Below, piece by piece: positions 9,801-15,910 of a stretch of DNA of 58,232 nucleotides. Source of the DNA: an uncultured Collinsella sp. (GTDB lineage: Bacteria; Actinomycetota; Coriobacteriia; Coriobacteriales; Coriobacteriaceae); assembly GCA_958403395.1 (NCBI GenBank), contig CATXXF010000007.1:1-58232 (forward strand), in the 5' to 3' direction. The notes under the pieces were generated by a model. The model was not told the DNA's origin. It did no database searches and worked only from the letters and a program-made list of their open reading frames with translations. The translations under genes were made by a program, and so were the position numbers. Each line of letters begins with the position of its first letter. Within the stretch, counting starts at the first letter, position 1.

Positions 9801-11584
9801 TTGATGACGGAATAGGACAGGCCGGCCGCGATGTCGCCCACCGTGGCGCCTTCCTTTTGCGCCTGCTTAACGCGCGAGTTCATAAAGACCGTGCAGCGGC
9901 TGCCCAGGTCGACGGGGGCCTTGGCATGGATGGCGGCATCGGCGAACGCGCGCACGTCCATGTTCATAGACACGGCGAAACTCTCGATAAAGCTGCCACA
10001 GCCCGACGAGCAGGCCTCGTTGAGCATGATGTGCTCGATGACGCCGTCCTTGACGCGCAGGCACTTCATGTCCTGACCGCCGATGTCCAGGATGAACTCA
10101 ACGCCGGGCAGGAACGCCTTGGCGCCGCGCAGATGCGCGACGGTCTCGATCTCGCCGGAGTCGGCCTTGAGGGCTTCGATAAGCAGTGCCTCGCCGTAGC
10201 CCGTGGTGGTCACGTGGCCGATGGTGCAGCCTGCAGGGATATGGTTGTAGAAATCGGCCATGATGACCTTGGCTGTGCCTAGGATGTCGCCGTTGTTGTT
10301 GCCGTACCAGGTGTGCAACAGCTGGCCGTCCTCACCCACGAGCGCGGCCTTCATGGTGGTGGAGCCGGCGTCGATGCCGATGAACACGCGGCCGGTGTAG
10401 CCGTCGAGCTTGCCCTTGGGGACGACTTCCTGGTCGTGGCGGGTCTTGAACTCGGCAAAGTCCTCGTCGGTGGCAAAGAGCGGATCCAGACGCTCGACCT
10501 CGGCACCCTGCGTGTCACCCAGGGCATCGATGGCCCCGATGAGCTGCGGGAACGTGCTGAGCTTGTTGGACTCGTGCGCCATGGCGGCGCCGCTCGCCAC
10601 GAACAGGTGAGCGTTTTGGGGCACGATACGGTGCTCCTCGTCCAGGTTGAGCGTGAGGTAGAAGCGATGGCGCAGCTCGGAGAGATACTGCAGCGGGCCG
10701 CCCAGGAAGGCGACGTTGCCGCGGATGGGACGGCCGCACGCCAGGCCCGAGATGGTCTGGGTCACGACAGCCTGGAAGATGGAGGCGGCCACGTCCTCGG
10801 GGCGGGCGCCCTCGTTGAGCAGCGGCTGCACGTCAGTCTTGGCAAAAACGCCGCAGCGGCTGGCAATAGGATAGATGGTGGTGGCGTTGGCCGCGAGCTT
10901 GTTGAGGCCACTGGCATCGGTGTGCAGCAGGGTTGCCATCTGATCGATGAACGCGCCCGTGCCGCCGGCGCAGGTGCCGTTCATGCGCTGCTCGATGCCG
11001 TTGTCAAAGTAGATGATCTTGGCGTCCTCGCCGCCCAGCTCGATGGCGACGTCGGTGGCCGGGATGAGGGTCTCGACGGCACGCTTGCTGGCGATGACCT
11101 CCTGGACAAACTCCAGGTCGAGCCACTGGGACAGCAGCAGGCCGCCCGAGCCGGTAATGGCGCAGGTCATCTGGGCCGTCGGCAGCACGGTCGCAGCGCC
11201 CTCGAACAGGTCGCGGGCACAAGCGCGGACGTCGGTGTGGTGGCGCTGGTACTTGGCGTAGACGATCTGGTTGTCGTCGTTGAGCACGGCGAGCTTAACG
11301 GTGGTGGAGCCCACGTCAATGCCCAGGTGCAGGTTGCCACGAGCGTTCTCGGGGTTGAAGATTGCGCCTTCGGGGGCGTGGGCGGCGGCTACGGGCTCGG
11401 CGGACGTGGCGGGCTCGCTAGCGACGGACGTCTCCCCTGCCGCGTTCTTGGCATCGGCAACTGCCTCGGCAACTTTCTCGGCAGCCGCGGCCGCAGCCTT
11501 CTGCGCGGCGTCCACCACGGTGGGCGCGGCCTCACGCGCGACAGCGACCATACGGTCCTTGATGCCCTCGACGAGTTTGCTCAT
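6803..11584 (-). CDS. Giant 2-hydroxyacyl-CoA dehydratase activase-like protein (two BadF-type ATPase domains + DUF2229)
   Basis: 1593 residues. Residues 1-80 are an Ala-rich helix and linker not typical of the family. ASKHA ATPase domain 1 starts at about 86 (GIDVGSTTVKLAVL); domain 2 starts at about 400 (GIDAGSTTMKAALV). Each carries a glycine-rich signature (CAGGTGAFID; CSSGCGSFIE) whose Cys would bind a bridging 4Fe-4S cluster in HgdC/BcrAD-type activators. A Cys cluster follows (CGRCSNNCQL, NRCEKG), then a DUF2229/COG3580-like segment and a COG3581-like half with further conserved Cys (NDICYPSILV, GGGCRATNY, CVSCGS). Family knowledge: activases use ATP to deliver one low-potential electron to a dehydratase or double-cubane protein. 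Here the reductase-like half is fused and no separate dehydratase gene is adjacent. It is cotranscribed with the TetR regulator 11 bp upstream. The physiological substrate is unknown. Confidence 0.85.
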   Translation of the reverse strand: MSKLVEGIKDRMVAVAREAAPTVVDAAQKAAAAAAEKVAEAVADAKNAAGETSVASEPATSAEPVAAAHAPEGAIFNPENARGNLHLGIDVGSTTVKLAVLNDDNQIVYAKYQRHHTDVRACARDLFEGAATVLPTAQMTCAITGSGGLLLSQWLDLEFVQEVIASKRAVETLIPATDVAIELGGEDAKIIYFDNGIEQRMNGTCAGGTGAFIDQMATLLHTDASGLNKLAANATTIYPIASRCGVFAKTDVQPLLNEGARPEDVAASIFQAVVTQTISGLACGRPIRGNVAFLGGPLQYLSELRHRFYLTLNLDEEHRIVPQNAHLFVASGAAMAHESNKLSTFPQLIGAIDALGDTQGAEVERLDPLFATDEDFAEFKTRHDQEVVPKGKLDGYTGRVFIGIDAGSTTMKAALVGEDGQLLHTWYGNNNGDILGTAKVIMADFYNHIPAGCTIGHVTTTGYGEALLIEALKADSGEIETVAHLRGAKAFLPGVEFILDIGGQDMKCLRVKDGVIEHIMLNEACSSGCGSFIESFAVSMNMDVRAFADAAIHAKAPVDLGSRCTVFMNSRVKQAQKEGATVGDIAAGLSYSVIKNALFKVIKLRDPKEIGSQVIVQGGTFMSDATLRAFEQLTGVHAVRPDIAGCMGAYGAALLARDRAGADGTSTILSAEDIAHLTVTQKHVRCGRCSNNCQLTVNDFGGGRRFITGNRCEKGAGHKKQKTEAPNLFKKKNELLFNREVLSPDEAPRGTVGIPRALNMYENYPFWHAFFTRLGFSVQLSDQSSKKTYQAGIESMPSESVCYPAKMSHGHVMNLIDRGVDFIWMPCVRWERKEDPTAGNCYNCPIVMSYPTALALNIDEIREQNIEFLYPFVPYHDKTELKRRLYQVLAVDRVADSQAGRGRVRGPKITRSEVDAAVNAAFEADARFHEDIQTMGEEALKWVEDHGGHGIVLAGRPYHNDPEINHALPELISSFGFAVFTEDSLAHLVKPERPIRVVDQWMYHSRLYAVARFVTMRNDLDLIQLNSFGCGLDALTTDQVQEILEASGKIYTVLKIDEVSNLGAARIRIRSLMAALKDQEAERLAEATAAGEAYEQGDAAPVAPSADAPAFVSRKYTFEAQRESASTAWPKVPFTEQMREEGYTILCPQMAPIHFDLVKEVFRGAGYNLELLPSTDHDAVEAGLRYVNNDICYPSILVTGQIMEAIESGRYDLSKTAVVISQTGGGCRATNYIALIRKALRESGHPEIPVISLSAVALGEDNPGFKITPALLKQAVYAVLFGDVMMQMLYRCRPYEATPGAANALYEEYMARARKLAPKFNRHNYTKLCREAIRAFDTMPLVGEGAKPRVGVVGEILVKFHPTANNHVVDVIEREGCEAVVPGLLDFFLYSMSNAELQKDELGSSATTRAGMQALIKLVDWMRTPVEEMLEKSERFEAPERIGTMADKARTVLSVCNNMGEGWLLTAEMLDLIDHGAPNIICTQPFACLPNHVVGKAVIKELRRQHPESNIVAVDYDPGASEVNQLNRIKLMISVAKENMRAGKGFKLEKVAPLAMDEVTGQMRAHDGCVSCGSASEEAVASVAKRLGRGIKK

Positions 11585-11595
11585 TGTCTCTCCTC

Positions 11596-12306
11596 TTAGT
11601 TGTTGGACTCGACGGTTGCGGCGGTGTCGGCCGCGTCCTCGAGCTGCAGGTTCAATAGCTTCAAGCCGTATTCCGGCACGTTGATATCGATGGGTTGGCC
11701 ATATAGGTCGCCGGGACGCACAAAGGCGATAACCGTCATAATGCGCGCCATGGCCTCGGGCGATTCGGTGAGCCCACGCTCAAACCAGCGCTGAATCAGG
11801 CCGACCTCGGCACTCACGACATAGGTAACGTAGTAGTCGAAGAACGTGCCCAGCGCCAAGCCCAAAATGCCCGTCTGTGCACGCGGCACCACGGCCTCGC
11901 GTGCGGTATCGATAATCCTTTTAATGAAGGCCTGGTCGCCGCCCGGACCCAGCAGCGCACCGATTAAGTCGCGGTTGGCCGCAAGATAACGCAGCAGCTC
12001 AACCGAACCGGGCGCCGGCTCGAGCTCATCGATGTTGTGATAGAGATCGGGCAGCTGAGCTGCAGTGATGAGCTCAATGCGCTCACGGATCTCAGCCAGC
12101 AAGCCCTCCTCGATTTGATTGATAAAGTCGGGGATATCGCGGTAATGCGAATAGAACGTACGGCGCGTAAGGCCGGCGCGCTCGGTGAGCGACGCGACGT
12201 TAATGCGCGAAAGGTCGCCGCTTTCGGCAAGCTCGCTGGCAAGTGCCTGGCGAAGGGCACGCTGCGAGCGAAGGGACCGGCGATCGCATTTCTCGAGCTG
12301 GGACAA
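11596..12306 (-). CDS. TetR/AcrR family regulator of the activase operon
   Basis: 236 residues, starting at a TTG (12306) four bases after a strong AGGAGG. The N-terminal HTH is at about residues 28-58 (INVASLTERAGLTRRTFYSHY), followed by the long helical ligand domain with a TetR_C_8-like arrangement. The stop codon lies 11 bp before the activase start, so the two genes form an operon. Two inverted repeats upstream (12328-12345 and 12358-12372) are good candidates for autoregulatory sites. The effector is unknown; the constant company of the activase suggests it senses a metabolite or redox state linked to acyl-CoA metabolism (inference). Confidence 0.85.
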   Translation of the reverse strand: MSQLEKCDRRSLRSQRALRQALASELAESGDLSRINVASLTERAGLTRRTFYSHYRDIPDFINQIEEGLLAEIRERIELITAAQLPDLYHNIDELEPAPGSVELLRYLAANRDLIGALLGPGGDQAFIKRIIDTAREAVVPRAQTGILGLALGTFFDYYVTYVVSAEVGLIQRWFERGLTESPEAMARIMTVIAFVRPGDLYGQPIDINVPEYGLKLLNLQLEDAADTAATVESNN

Positions 12307-12327
12307 GCGTCCTCCTTGTTACTCAGC

Positions 12328-12372
12328 CTGTGCGCTATTGCACAGTGCGAGTATTATTGCACACCGTGTGCA
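12328..12372 (-). promoter_or_regulatory. Candidate TetR operators upstream of the activase operon
   Basis: CTGTGC-N6-GCACAG (12328-12345) and the perfect TGCACAC-C-GTGTGCA (12358-12372) share a TGTGC half-site and lie 22-66 bp upstream of the TTG start, where the promoter is expected. Assignment to this TetR protein rests on position and symmetry only. Confidence 0.55.
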
Positions 12373-12395
12373 TCAACACGTAAAGGCAATATTTT

Positions 12396-12430
12396 GGATG
12401 TGACGAAGGGGCAGTCCCTTTGTCACATCC
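12396..12430. repeat. TGTGAC/GTCACA palindrome, copy 1
   Basis: 15-bp arms with one G:T-compatible mismatch (12396-12410, 12416-12430) around the loop GCAGT. It has the same family and orientation as the copy at 12809-12837; the two bracket the small-peptide locus. Confidence 0.85.
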
Positions 12431-12458
12431 CACCTGGCTTTTGAAGCGGCATTACCAA

Positions 12459-12487
12459 TTGTCCAAAATGTCATTCGTGGGTAGAAT
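12459..12487 (+). promoter_or_regulatory. Sigma-70-type promoter for a convergent (antisense) transcript
   Basis: TTGTCC (12459-12464), a 17-bp spacer and TAGAAT (12482-12487). No open reading frame with a ribosome-binding site follows on this strand before the hairpin at 12543-12572, so the expected product is a short untranslated RNA running toward the 3' end of the small-peptide gene. Confidence 0.55.
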
Positions 12488-12493
12488 AGTGTC

Positions 12494-12577
12494 GACGGCA
12501 GCCCAAGTTGTAGCTAGCTGGGCAGCGCCGTTGTTTGCATTAGGGGGTCAACGCCTTAGCGGCGGCGACCCCTTCTG
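12494..12577 (+). ncRNA. Candidate antisense antitoxin RNA
   Basis: Predicted from the promoter at 12459-12487 and a GGGGTC/GACCCC hairpin at 12543-12572. It would be about 80 nt, can fold GGCAGCCCA with TGGGC early on, and overlaps the last codons and 3' end of the small-peptide gene (12556 upward) on the opposite strand. This convergent arrangement with a shared 3' hairpin resembles type I toxin-antitoxin loci of the par/Fst and TxpA type. The U-tract after the hairpin is weak (CTTCTGTT). No expression evidence is available. Confidence 0.45.
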
Positions 12578-12681
12578 TTGCGCTTCGAACGCTGCTTGAG
12601 TGCCTCGGAAAGGCCGACAAGCGCCGTGAAGAACGAGACCAAAGCAGTCAGAAGCCTCACGAAATCAATCAAATCGGTCAT
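12556..12681 (-). CDS. Small hydrophobic peptide with Arg-rich tail, candidate type I toxin
   Basis: 41 codons starting at the ATG at 12681, with a very strong GGGAGGTGA six bases upstream. Residues 1-6 are MTDLID; residues 7-29 form one hydrophobic helix (VRLLTALVSFFTALVGLSEAL); residues 30-41 are almost entirely basic (KQRSKRNRRGRRR). This one-helix-plus-basic-tail layout is that of membrane-acting type I toxins and holin-like toxins; no sequence homology is claimed. The ribosome-binding site can pair with an upstream CTCCA to form a small hairpin, a feature of type I toxin mRNAs. A minus-strand promoter is at 12746-12775. An antisense RNA candidate converges on its 3' end. Confidence 0.6.
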   Translation of the reverse strand: MTDLIDFVRLLTALVSFFTALVGLSEALKQRSKRNRRGRRR

Positions 12682-12745
12682 GGGCATCACCTCCCATCAG
12701 ATGGAGGGCGCTGCCCGGCACATGGAACTGCCGCCAACAGTATCA

Positions 12746-12775
12746 ATTCTATCAAAGCGCAGTTAGATATGCGAA
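12746..12775 (-). promoter_or_regulatory. Candidate promoter of the small-peptide mRNA
   Basis: Minus strand TTCGCA (12775-12770), an 18-bp spacer and TAGAAT (12751-12746). The -10 is identical to that of the convergent promoter. It gives a 5' leader of about 58 nt containing a CTCCA/TGGGAG pairing that covers the Shine-Dalgarno. Confidence 0.45.
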
Positions 12776-12808
12776 TGTTTGTTCGTATTTCAAGTGACCA
12801 GCGTCACC

Positions 12809-12837
12809 TGTGACAAAGGGGCTGTCCCTTTGTCACA
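12809..12837. repeat. TGTGAC/GTCACA palindrome, copy 2, abutting the HAD stop codon
   Basis: Perfect 12-bp arms TGTGACAAAGGG / CCCTTTGTCACA around the loop GCTGT. It ends at 12837; the HAD stop codon occupies 12838-12840. It can terminate the HAD transcript. Confidence 0.88.
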
Positions 12838-13701
12838 TTATTCGATTACGGTGCAGGAATTCTGCTTGTGCATGGTGGCAAGCATGTGTTTGGGAACGGC
12901 GTGGGCCATGCAGCTACCGATAGTCGCGCTTGCGGCGGCCTTGGCCGCGTCACTGCCGTTTTTGGTCGCGTAGCTGTGGCGGAAGCGTTTGAGCATGGCA
13001 ATGTCGTTGCCGCCGTCGCCGTAGACCGCGACCTCGTCCTCGGCAATGCCGTAGTAGCCCGCCAGCCAGGCCACGCTCTCGCCCTTGTTGCATGCCACAT
13101 CCGTGATCTCAAACATCACCGGGTCAAACGGCGCGTTGACCACGCGGTCCGAGCGCTCGGCCAAATACGCCTTAAGGTCGCGCTCCAGCTCGGGCGAGAT
13201 CACACGGCAGTTGATCTTGCACACATCGTGGCGCAGAATGTCACCGATCGACTGGTCGAAATACTGTTCCTCGTGATACCCGCCACGTGCACGCATGCCG
13301 CGCATCACGATGCGCTTGATAGGACTGTCCTTTTTAAAGCCCGCCTGATGCATCTCGAACGAGCCGCTCGAGAACATGCCATCGGGCGTGGAGCAATCAA
13401 AGCAAATGTCCGGGAACTCCTTGAGCAGCTCCTCGGTGATCTGCGGATCGATGGTCCAGGTCTTGAGCACCTCGCCATGACTGTCGCGCACGATGGAGCC
13501 GTTAGAGCAGCAGGCATCGAGCGCCAGGCCCGTAAAGCCATGCTCGCCGACCGGCAGCGTCGAGCGCCCGGTCGCGGGAACCACATGCAGGCCAGCCTCG
13601 GTCAGCTCGCGAATGGCACGGCGGATGGTCCCATCCGCTTCGTGCAGGGCGTTCAGCAGCGTTCCGTCTAAATCACTCGCGAACATCTTGATCATGGGCA
13701 T
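12838..13701 (-). CDS. HAD superfamily (Cof-type) phosphatase
   Basis: 287 residues from the ATG at 13701; a second ATG at 13695 is better spaced from AGGAG and could be the true start. Motif I is DLDGTLL, motif II sits in the PATGRS segment, and the C-terminal motif is GDGGNDIAML, with the C2B cap inserted between. These enzymes hydrolyse small phosphorylated metabolites such as sugar phosphates or cofactors; the substrate cannot be predicted. Its start region is embedded in a perfect 21-bp inverted repeat, which may control translation. It lies 110 bp downstream of the MFS gene on the same strand. Confidence 0.85.
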   Translation of the reverse strand: MPMIKMFASDLDGTLLNALHEADGTIRRAIRELTEAGLHVVPATGRSTLPVGEHGFTGLALDACCSNGSIVRDSHGEVLKTWTIDPQITEELLKEFPDICFDCSTPDGMFSSGSFEMHQAGFKKDSPIKRIVMRGMRARGGYHEEQYFDQSIGDILRHDVCKINCRVISPELERDLKAYLAERSDRVVNAPFDPVMFEITDVACNKGESVAWLAGYYGIAEDEVAVYGDGGNDIAMLKRFRHSYATKNGSDAAKAAASATIGSCMAHAVPKHMLATMHKQNSCTVIE

Positions 13702-13749
13702 GCCTCTCCTTCGTCTGCACGATATTGTAGACGAAGGAGAGGCATGCCC
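13696..13749 (-). promoter_or_regulatory. Perfect inverted repeat covering the Shine-Dalgarno and start of the HAD gene
   Basis: Arms of 21 bp at 13696-13716 and 13729-13749 are exact complements around a 12-nt loop. The 3' arm in the mRNA carries AGGAGAGG and the first ATG; the second in-frame ATG (13695) follows the stem directly. The folded RNA should hide the initiation region unless it is melted or cut. Confidence 0.8.
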
Positions 13750-13810
13750 AAACAATGCCGTCACGGCGCGACGCGCCACTGCCTCCACAAATTCACGGTG
13801 CCCCAGCGCC

Positions 13811-15073
13811 TTAAGACATTCGCCATAAGCGACTTTTCAGCCGATAAAACAGCGCCGTCGTCAACGTCAGCACCGCAAACATGCCTGCGAATACAATCGC
13901 CGGTGTCCATCGATCATATGCGAGCCCGTAAACCAATTGGCCAATAGGCGTTGCACAGGAAAGCATCATATAAACGAGTGCCAGCACTTTTCCGCAGAGT
14001 TCCTTTGGCGCTGACCGCTGAACAAATGAAACAATTTCGACCGATGCAATGCTTGCCCACGCCATGACCCATGCCGAGCCGGCCGCAAGCGCGGCAAACG
14101 CTAATTCATCAGGACCGCTCAGTAGCGTGACAATAATCGGTACGACTCCAAAACAAATCATCGCAACATATCGACATATGCCCTTGAAGGAAAAACGATG
14201 CGGCCAAATACCGACCAAACCACTGCCGACAAGACCGCCTAAGCCCATAGCCATCTCAATAATCCCAACAAAGGATGATTGCATTCCGAGATGCTTTGCA
14301 ACAATAACGGGAGCACCAATCGTTAACCCAACTAACGCAAGGTTCAAAATAGCCGCAAGCAAAAACACAACGAGCAATGATGCGTTTTGAAACAGGTACC
14401 GAATCGACTCCCGAAAATCGCTTCGGCATGTCGAGCAAGTCGTACTGTCCCCTGTCATTCCAGATGAGGCATTTTGCTTGAGTGCGCCCCCGAACAGTAG
14501 GGCTGACATCGCAAACGTCAACGCCGCGGTTTCGCATAGAGCATCGATACCAAAGCACCCATAGACTGCCGTCCCGACTACAGGCCCCAAGATATTGCTC
14601 GCCATGGTTATCTGCGAGACCAACGCAGTGGCACGCTCAACCTTTTCTGGGCCCGTCATGCGCACCGTCTCAATTTGAAGCATCGGTTTCAGCAGCGATT
14701 GGATGCCATATTGGACGCAAAGCATTGCTACCACGACAACGGCAAGAGGCAGCGAACGCTTCATGGGGATAAACAACAGTGATGCAGCCATCAGAACAAT
14801 GCCGAGCACCACAAGGGCCCCGCGATGACTTCCGCGATCCGCCAAGATTCCGCCAGCCGGAGTCGCAAGCACGCCCGGCACGAACGCTATCGCCGCGACG
14901 GCACCATATAACGTTGATGAGCCGCTGCAGTCGAACAAGTAAAGCGGGCACGCAAAGCACAGTGCCGACAACATCGAATACGCGCACAGCTGTGCAACAA
15001 GAAGACCGAAAAGCCTGATAGATTGCACTGTTTTTTGCGTCAACGAGACACTACTCCTCCGCATTCCAGCCAT
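13811..15073 (-). CDS. Major facilitator superfamily transporter
   Basis: 420 residues from the ATG at 15073 (GGGGGCAGG upstream); the upstream extension to 15151 runs through an operator and is unlikely to be translated. About 12 hydrophobic helices. The loop after helix 2 carries GGILADRGSHRGALVV, the MFS motif A position (GxLaDrxGrkxxl). The architecture fits the MFS_3/enterobactin-exporter-like group of drug or siderophore exporters. The gene directly follows a TetR gene, with two copies of a 21-bp operator between them, so it is probably induced when that TetR protein binds a toxic compound. Base composition is somewhat lower in GC than neighbouring genes. Confidence 0.85.
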   Translation of the reverse strand: MAGMRRSSVSLTQKTVQSIRLFGLLVAQLCAYSMLSALCFACPLYLFDCSGSSTLYGAVAAIAFVPGVLATPAGGILADRGSHRGALVVLGIVLMAASLLFIPMKRSLPLAVVVVAMLCVQYGIQSLLKPMLQIETVRMTGPEKVERATALVSQITMASNILGPVVGTAVYGCFGIDALCETAALTFAMSALLFGGALKQNASSGMTGDSTTCSTCRSDFRESIRYLFQNASLLVVFLLAAILNLALVGLTIGAPVIVAKHLGMQSSFVGIIEMAMGLGGLVGSGLVGIWPHRFSFKGICRYVAMICFGVVPIIVTLLSGPDELAFAALAAGSAWVMAWASIASVEIVSFVQRSAPKELCGKVLALVYMMLSCATPIGQLVYGLAYDRWTPAIVFAGMFAVLTLTTALFYRLKSRLWRMS

Positions 15074-15086
15074 AAGCCTGCCCCCT

Positions 15087-15107
15087 ATACATACCATTAG
15101 TATGTAT
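15087..15107. promoter_or_regulatory. TetR operator, copy proximal to the MFS gene
   Basis: ATACATAC-N5-GTATGTAT, perfect 8-bp half-sites, 14 bp upstream of the MFS start. It matches the site at 15152-15172 at 17 of 21 positions. Confidence 0.7.
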
Positions 15108-15116
15108 TTAATGACT

Positions 15117-15141
15117 TGAAAAGGGCAGCCGTGGCTACCCT
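15117..15141 (-). terminator. Terminator between tetR and the MFS gene
   Basis: On the minus strand the stem AAGGGTAGCC / GGCTGCCCTT (one mismatch) is followed by TTTTC. It separates the regulator transcript from the MFS promoter. Confidence 0.6.
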
Positions 15142-15151
15142 TACAAATCAA

Positions 15152-15172
15152 TTACATACCGTCAGTATCTAT
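15152..15172. promoter_or_regulatory. TetR operator, distal copy
   Basis: TTACATACC-GTCA-GTATCTAT, an imperfect copy of the 21-bp palindrome at 15087-15107. It ends two bases before the tetR stop codon. Confidence 0.6.
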
Positions 15173-15173
15173 A

Positions 15174-15836
15174 TTACCACCCAGCACGGTTCCATACGTC
15201 CCATATCTGAGCCGTTGTCTGGAGCACTTCATTACCCAAATCGAGCCCCACCGCGGCCGCCATCTGCGCCAAACATTGCGCGCGAGCGAGCATTCGACCC
15301 TTGTTCTCAAGCGGACGGAACAGCGGCAACAGCCAAAGATTCGCCAACAACGATACCGCCTCCGCCGCTTCGCGTGGGCATGCACACGCAATGGAGCCGT
15401 CGGCGATGCCCTCCTCGATCACTGGCAGGAGATAGCCATCGGCCGACTCGTCAAACGAACCTTGGTACTGCATCGCCAGCAGCCGCGAGCTTTTTACCGG
15501 ATCTGCCGCAGGATGCATGCGAGCCCATAGATCGATTTGCGGAACGACGGACTCGGGCGCATAAAGTCGTTTGAGCTTTTGGGCTCCCGTCATATTGCCA
15601 GCACCGAGTGTCGCGCGGCGGCGCTCAACAATCGGAGCCATTGCCCGATCAAATGCGGCGTTGAAAATCTCTTCTTTGCTCTTAAAGTGATGATAGATAG
15701 CACCCTTGGTCATGCCATCGAGGCGGTCAACGATATCTTGAATGCTCGTCCCCTCATAACCCTGTGCGCAGAATAGCTCCAGCGCCACGTCGAGAATCTT
15801 CGCGACCGTCTCCTCGGGATATTTATTACGACCCAT
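15174..15836 (-). CDS. TetR/AcrR family regulator of the adjacent MFS transporter
   Basis: 220 residues from the ATG at 15836 (MGRNKYPEETV); the 12 residues upstream in frame are not typical. The N-terminal HTH is clear: EETVAKILDVALELFCAQGY, then GTSIQDIVDRLDGMTKGAIYHHFKSKEEIF. The C-terminal helical domain should bind an inducer. It is followed by a terminator, paired operators and the MFS gene, the standard layout of an efflux regulator. Upstream, an 11-bp inverted repeat CATCCGCAACG / CGTTGCGGATG (15845-15855, 15886-15896) sits between glnK and this gene. Confidence 0.87.
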   Translation of the reverse strand: MGRNKYPEETVAKILDVALELFCAQGYEGTSIQDIVDRLDGMTKGAIYHHFKSKEEIFNAAFDRAMAPIVERRRATLGAGNMTGAQKLKRLYAPESVVPQIDLWARMHPAADPVKSSRLLAMQYQGSFDESADGYLLPVIEEGIADGSIACACPREAAEAVSLLANLWLLPLFRPLENKGRMLARAQCLAQMAAAVGLDLGNEVLQTTAQIWDVWNRAGW

Positions 15837-15910
15837 AATCCGTCCATCCGCAACGCAAGTCTTGTGCCTCATTGCAGCATTTTAACGTTGCGGATGACAG
15901 GTGGTCGATC

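Noticed and set aside
7484..10282. 932-codon frame opposite the activase gene
   Set aside because: It lies entirely antisense to a well-supported gene. High GC at third positions produces long open antisense frames, and its composition (Gly, Ala, His, Val, Leu) is artificial.
12516..12715. GGGCAGCGCC present in both the antisense RNA candidate and the toxin leader, as a pairing site
   Set aside because: Both RNAs carry the same sequence, not complementary ones, so it cannot pair in trans. Only the 3' overlap gives complementarity.
12578..12766. 62-codon plus-strand frame across the small-peptide gene
   Set aside because: No ribosome-binding site, and a hydrophilic mixed composition. The minus-strand frame has a strong Shine-Dalgarno, promoter and coherent helix.
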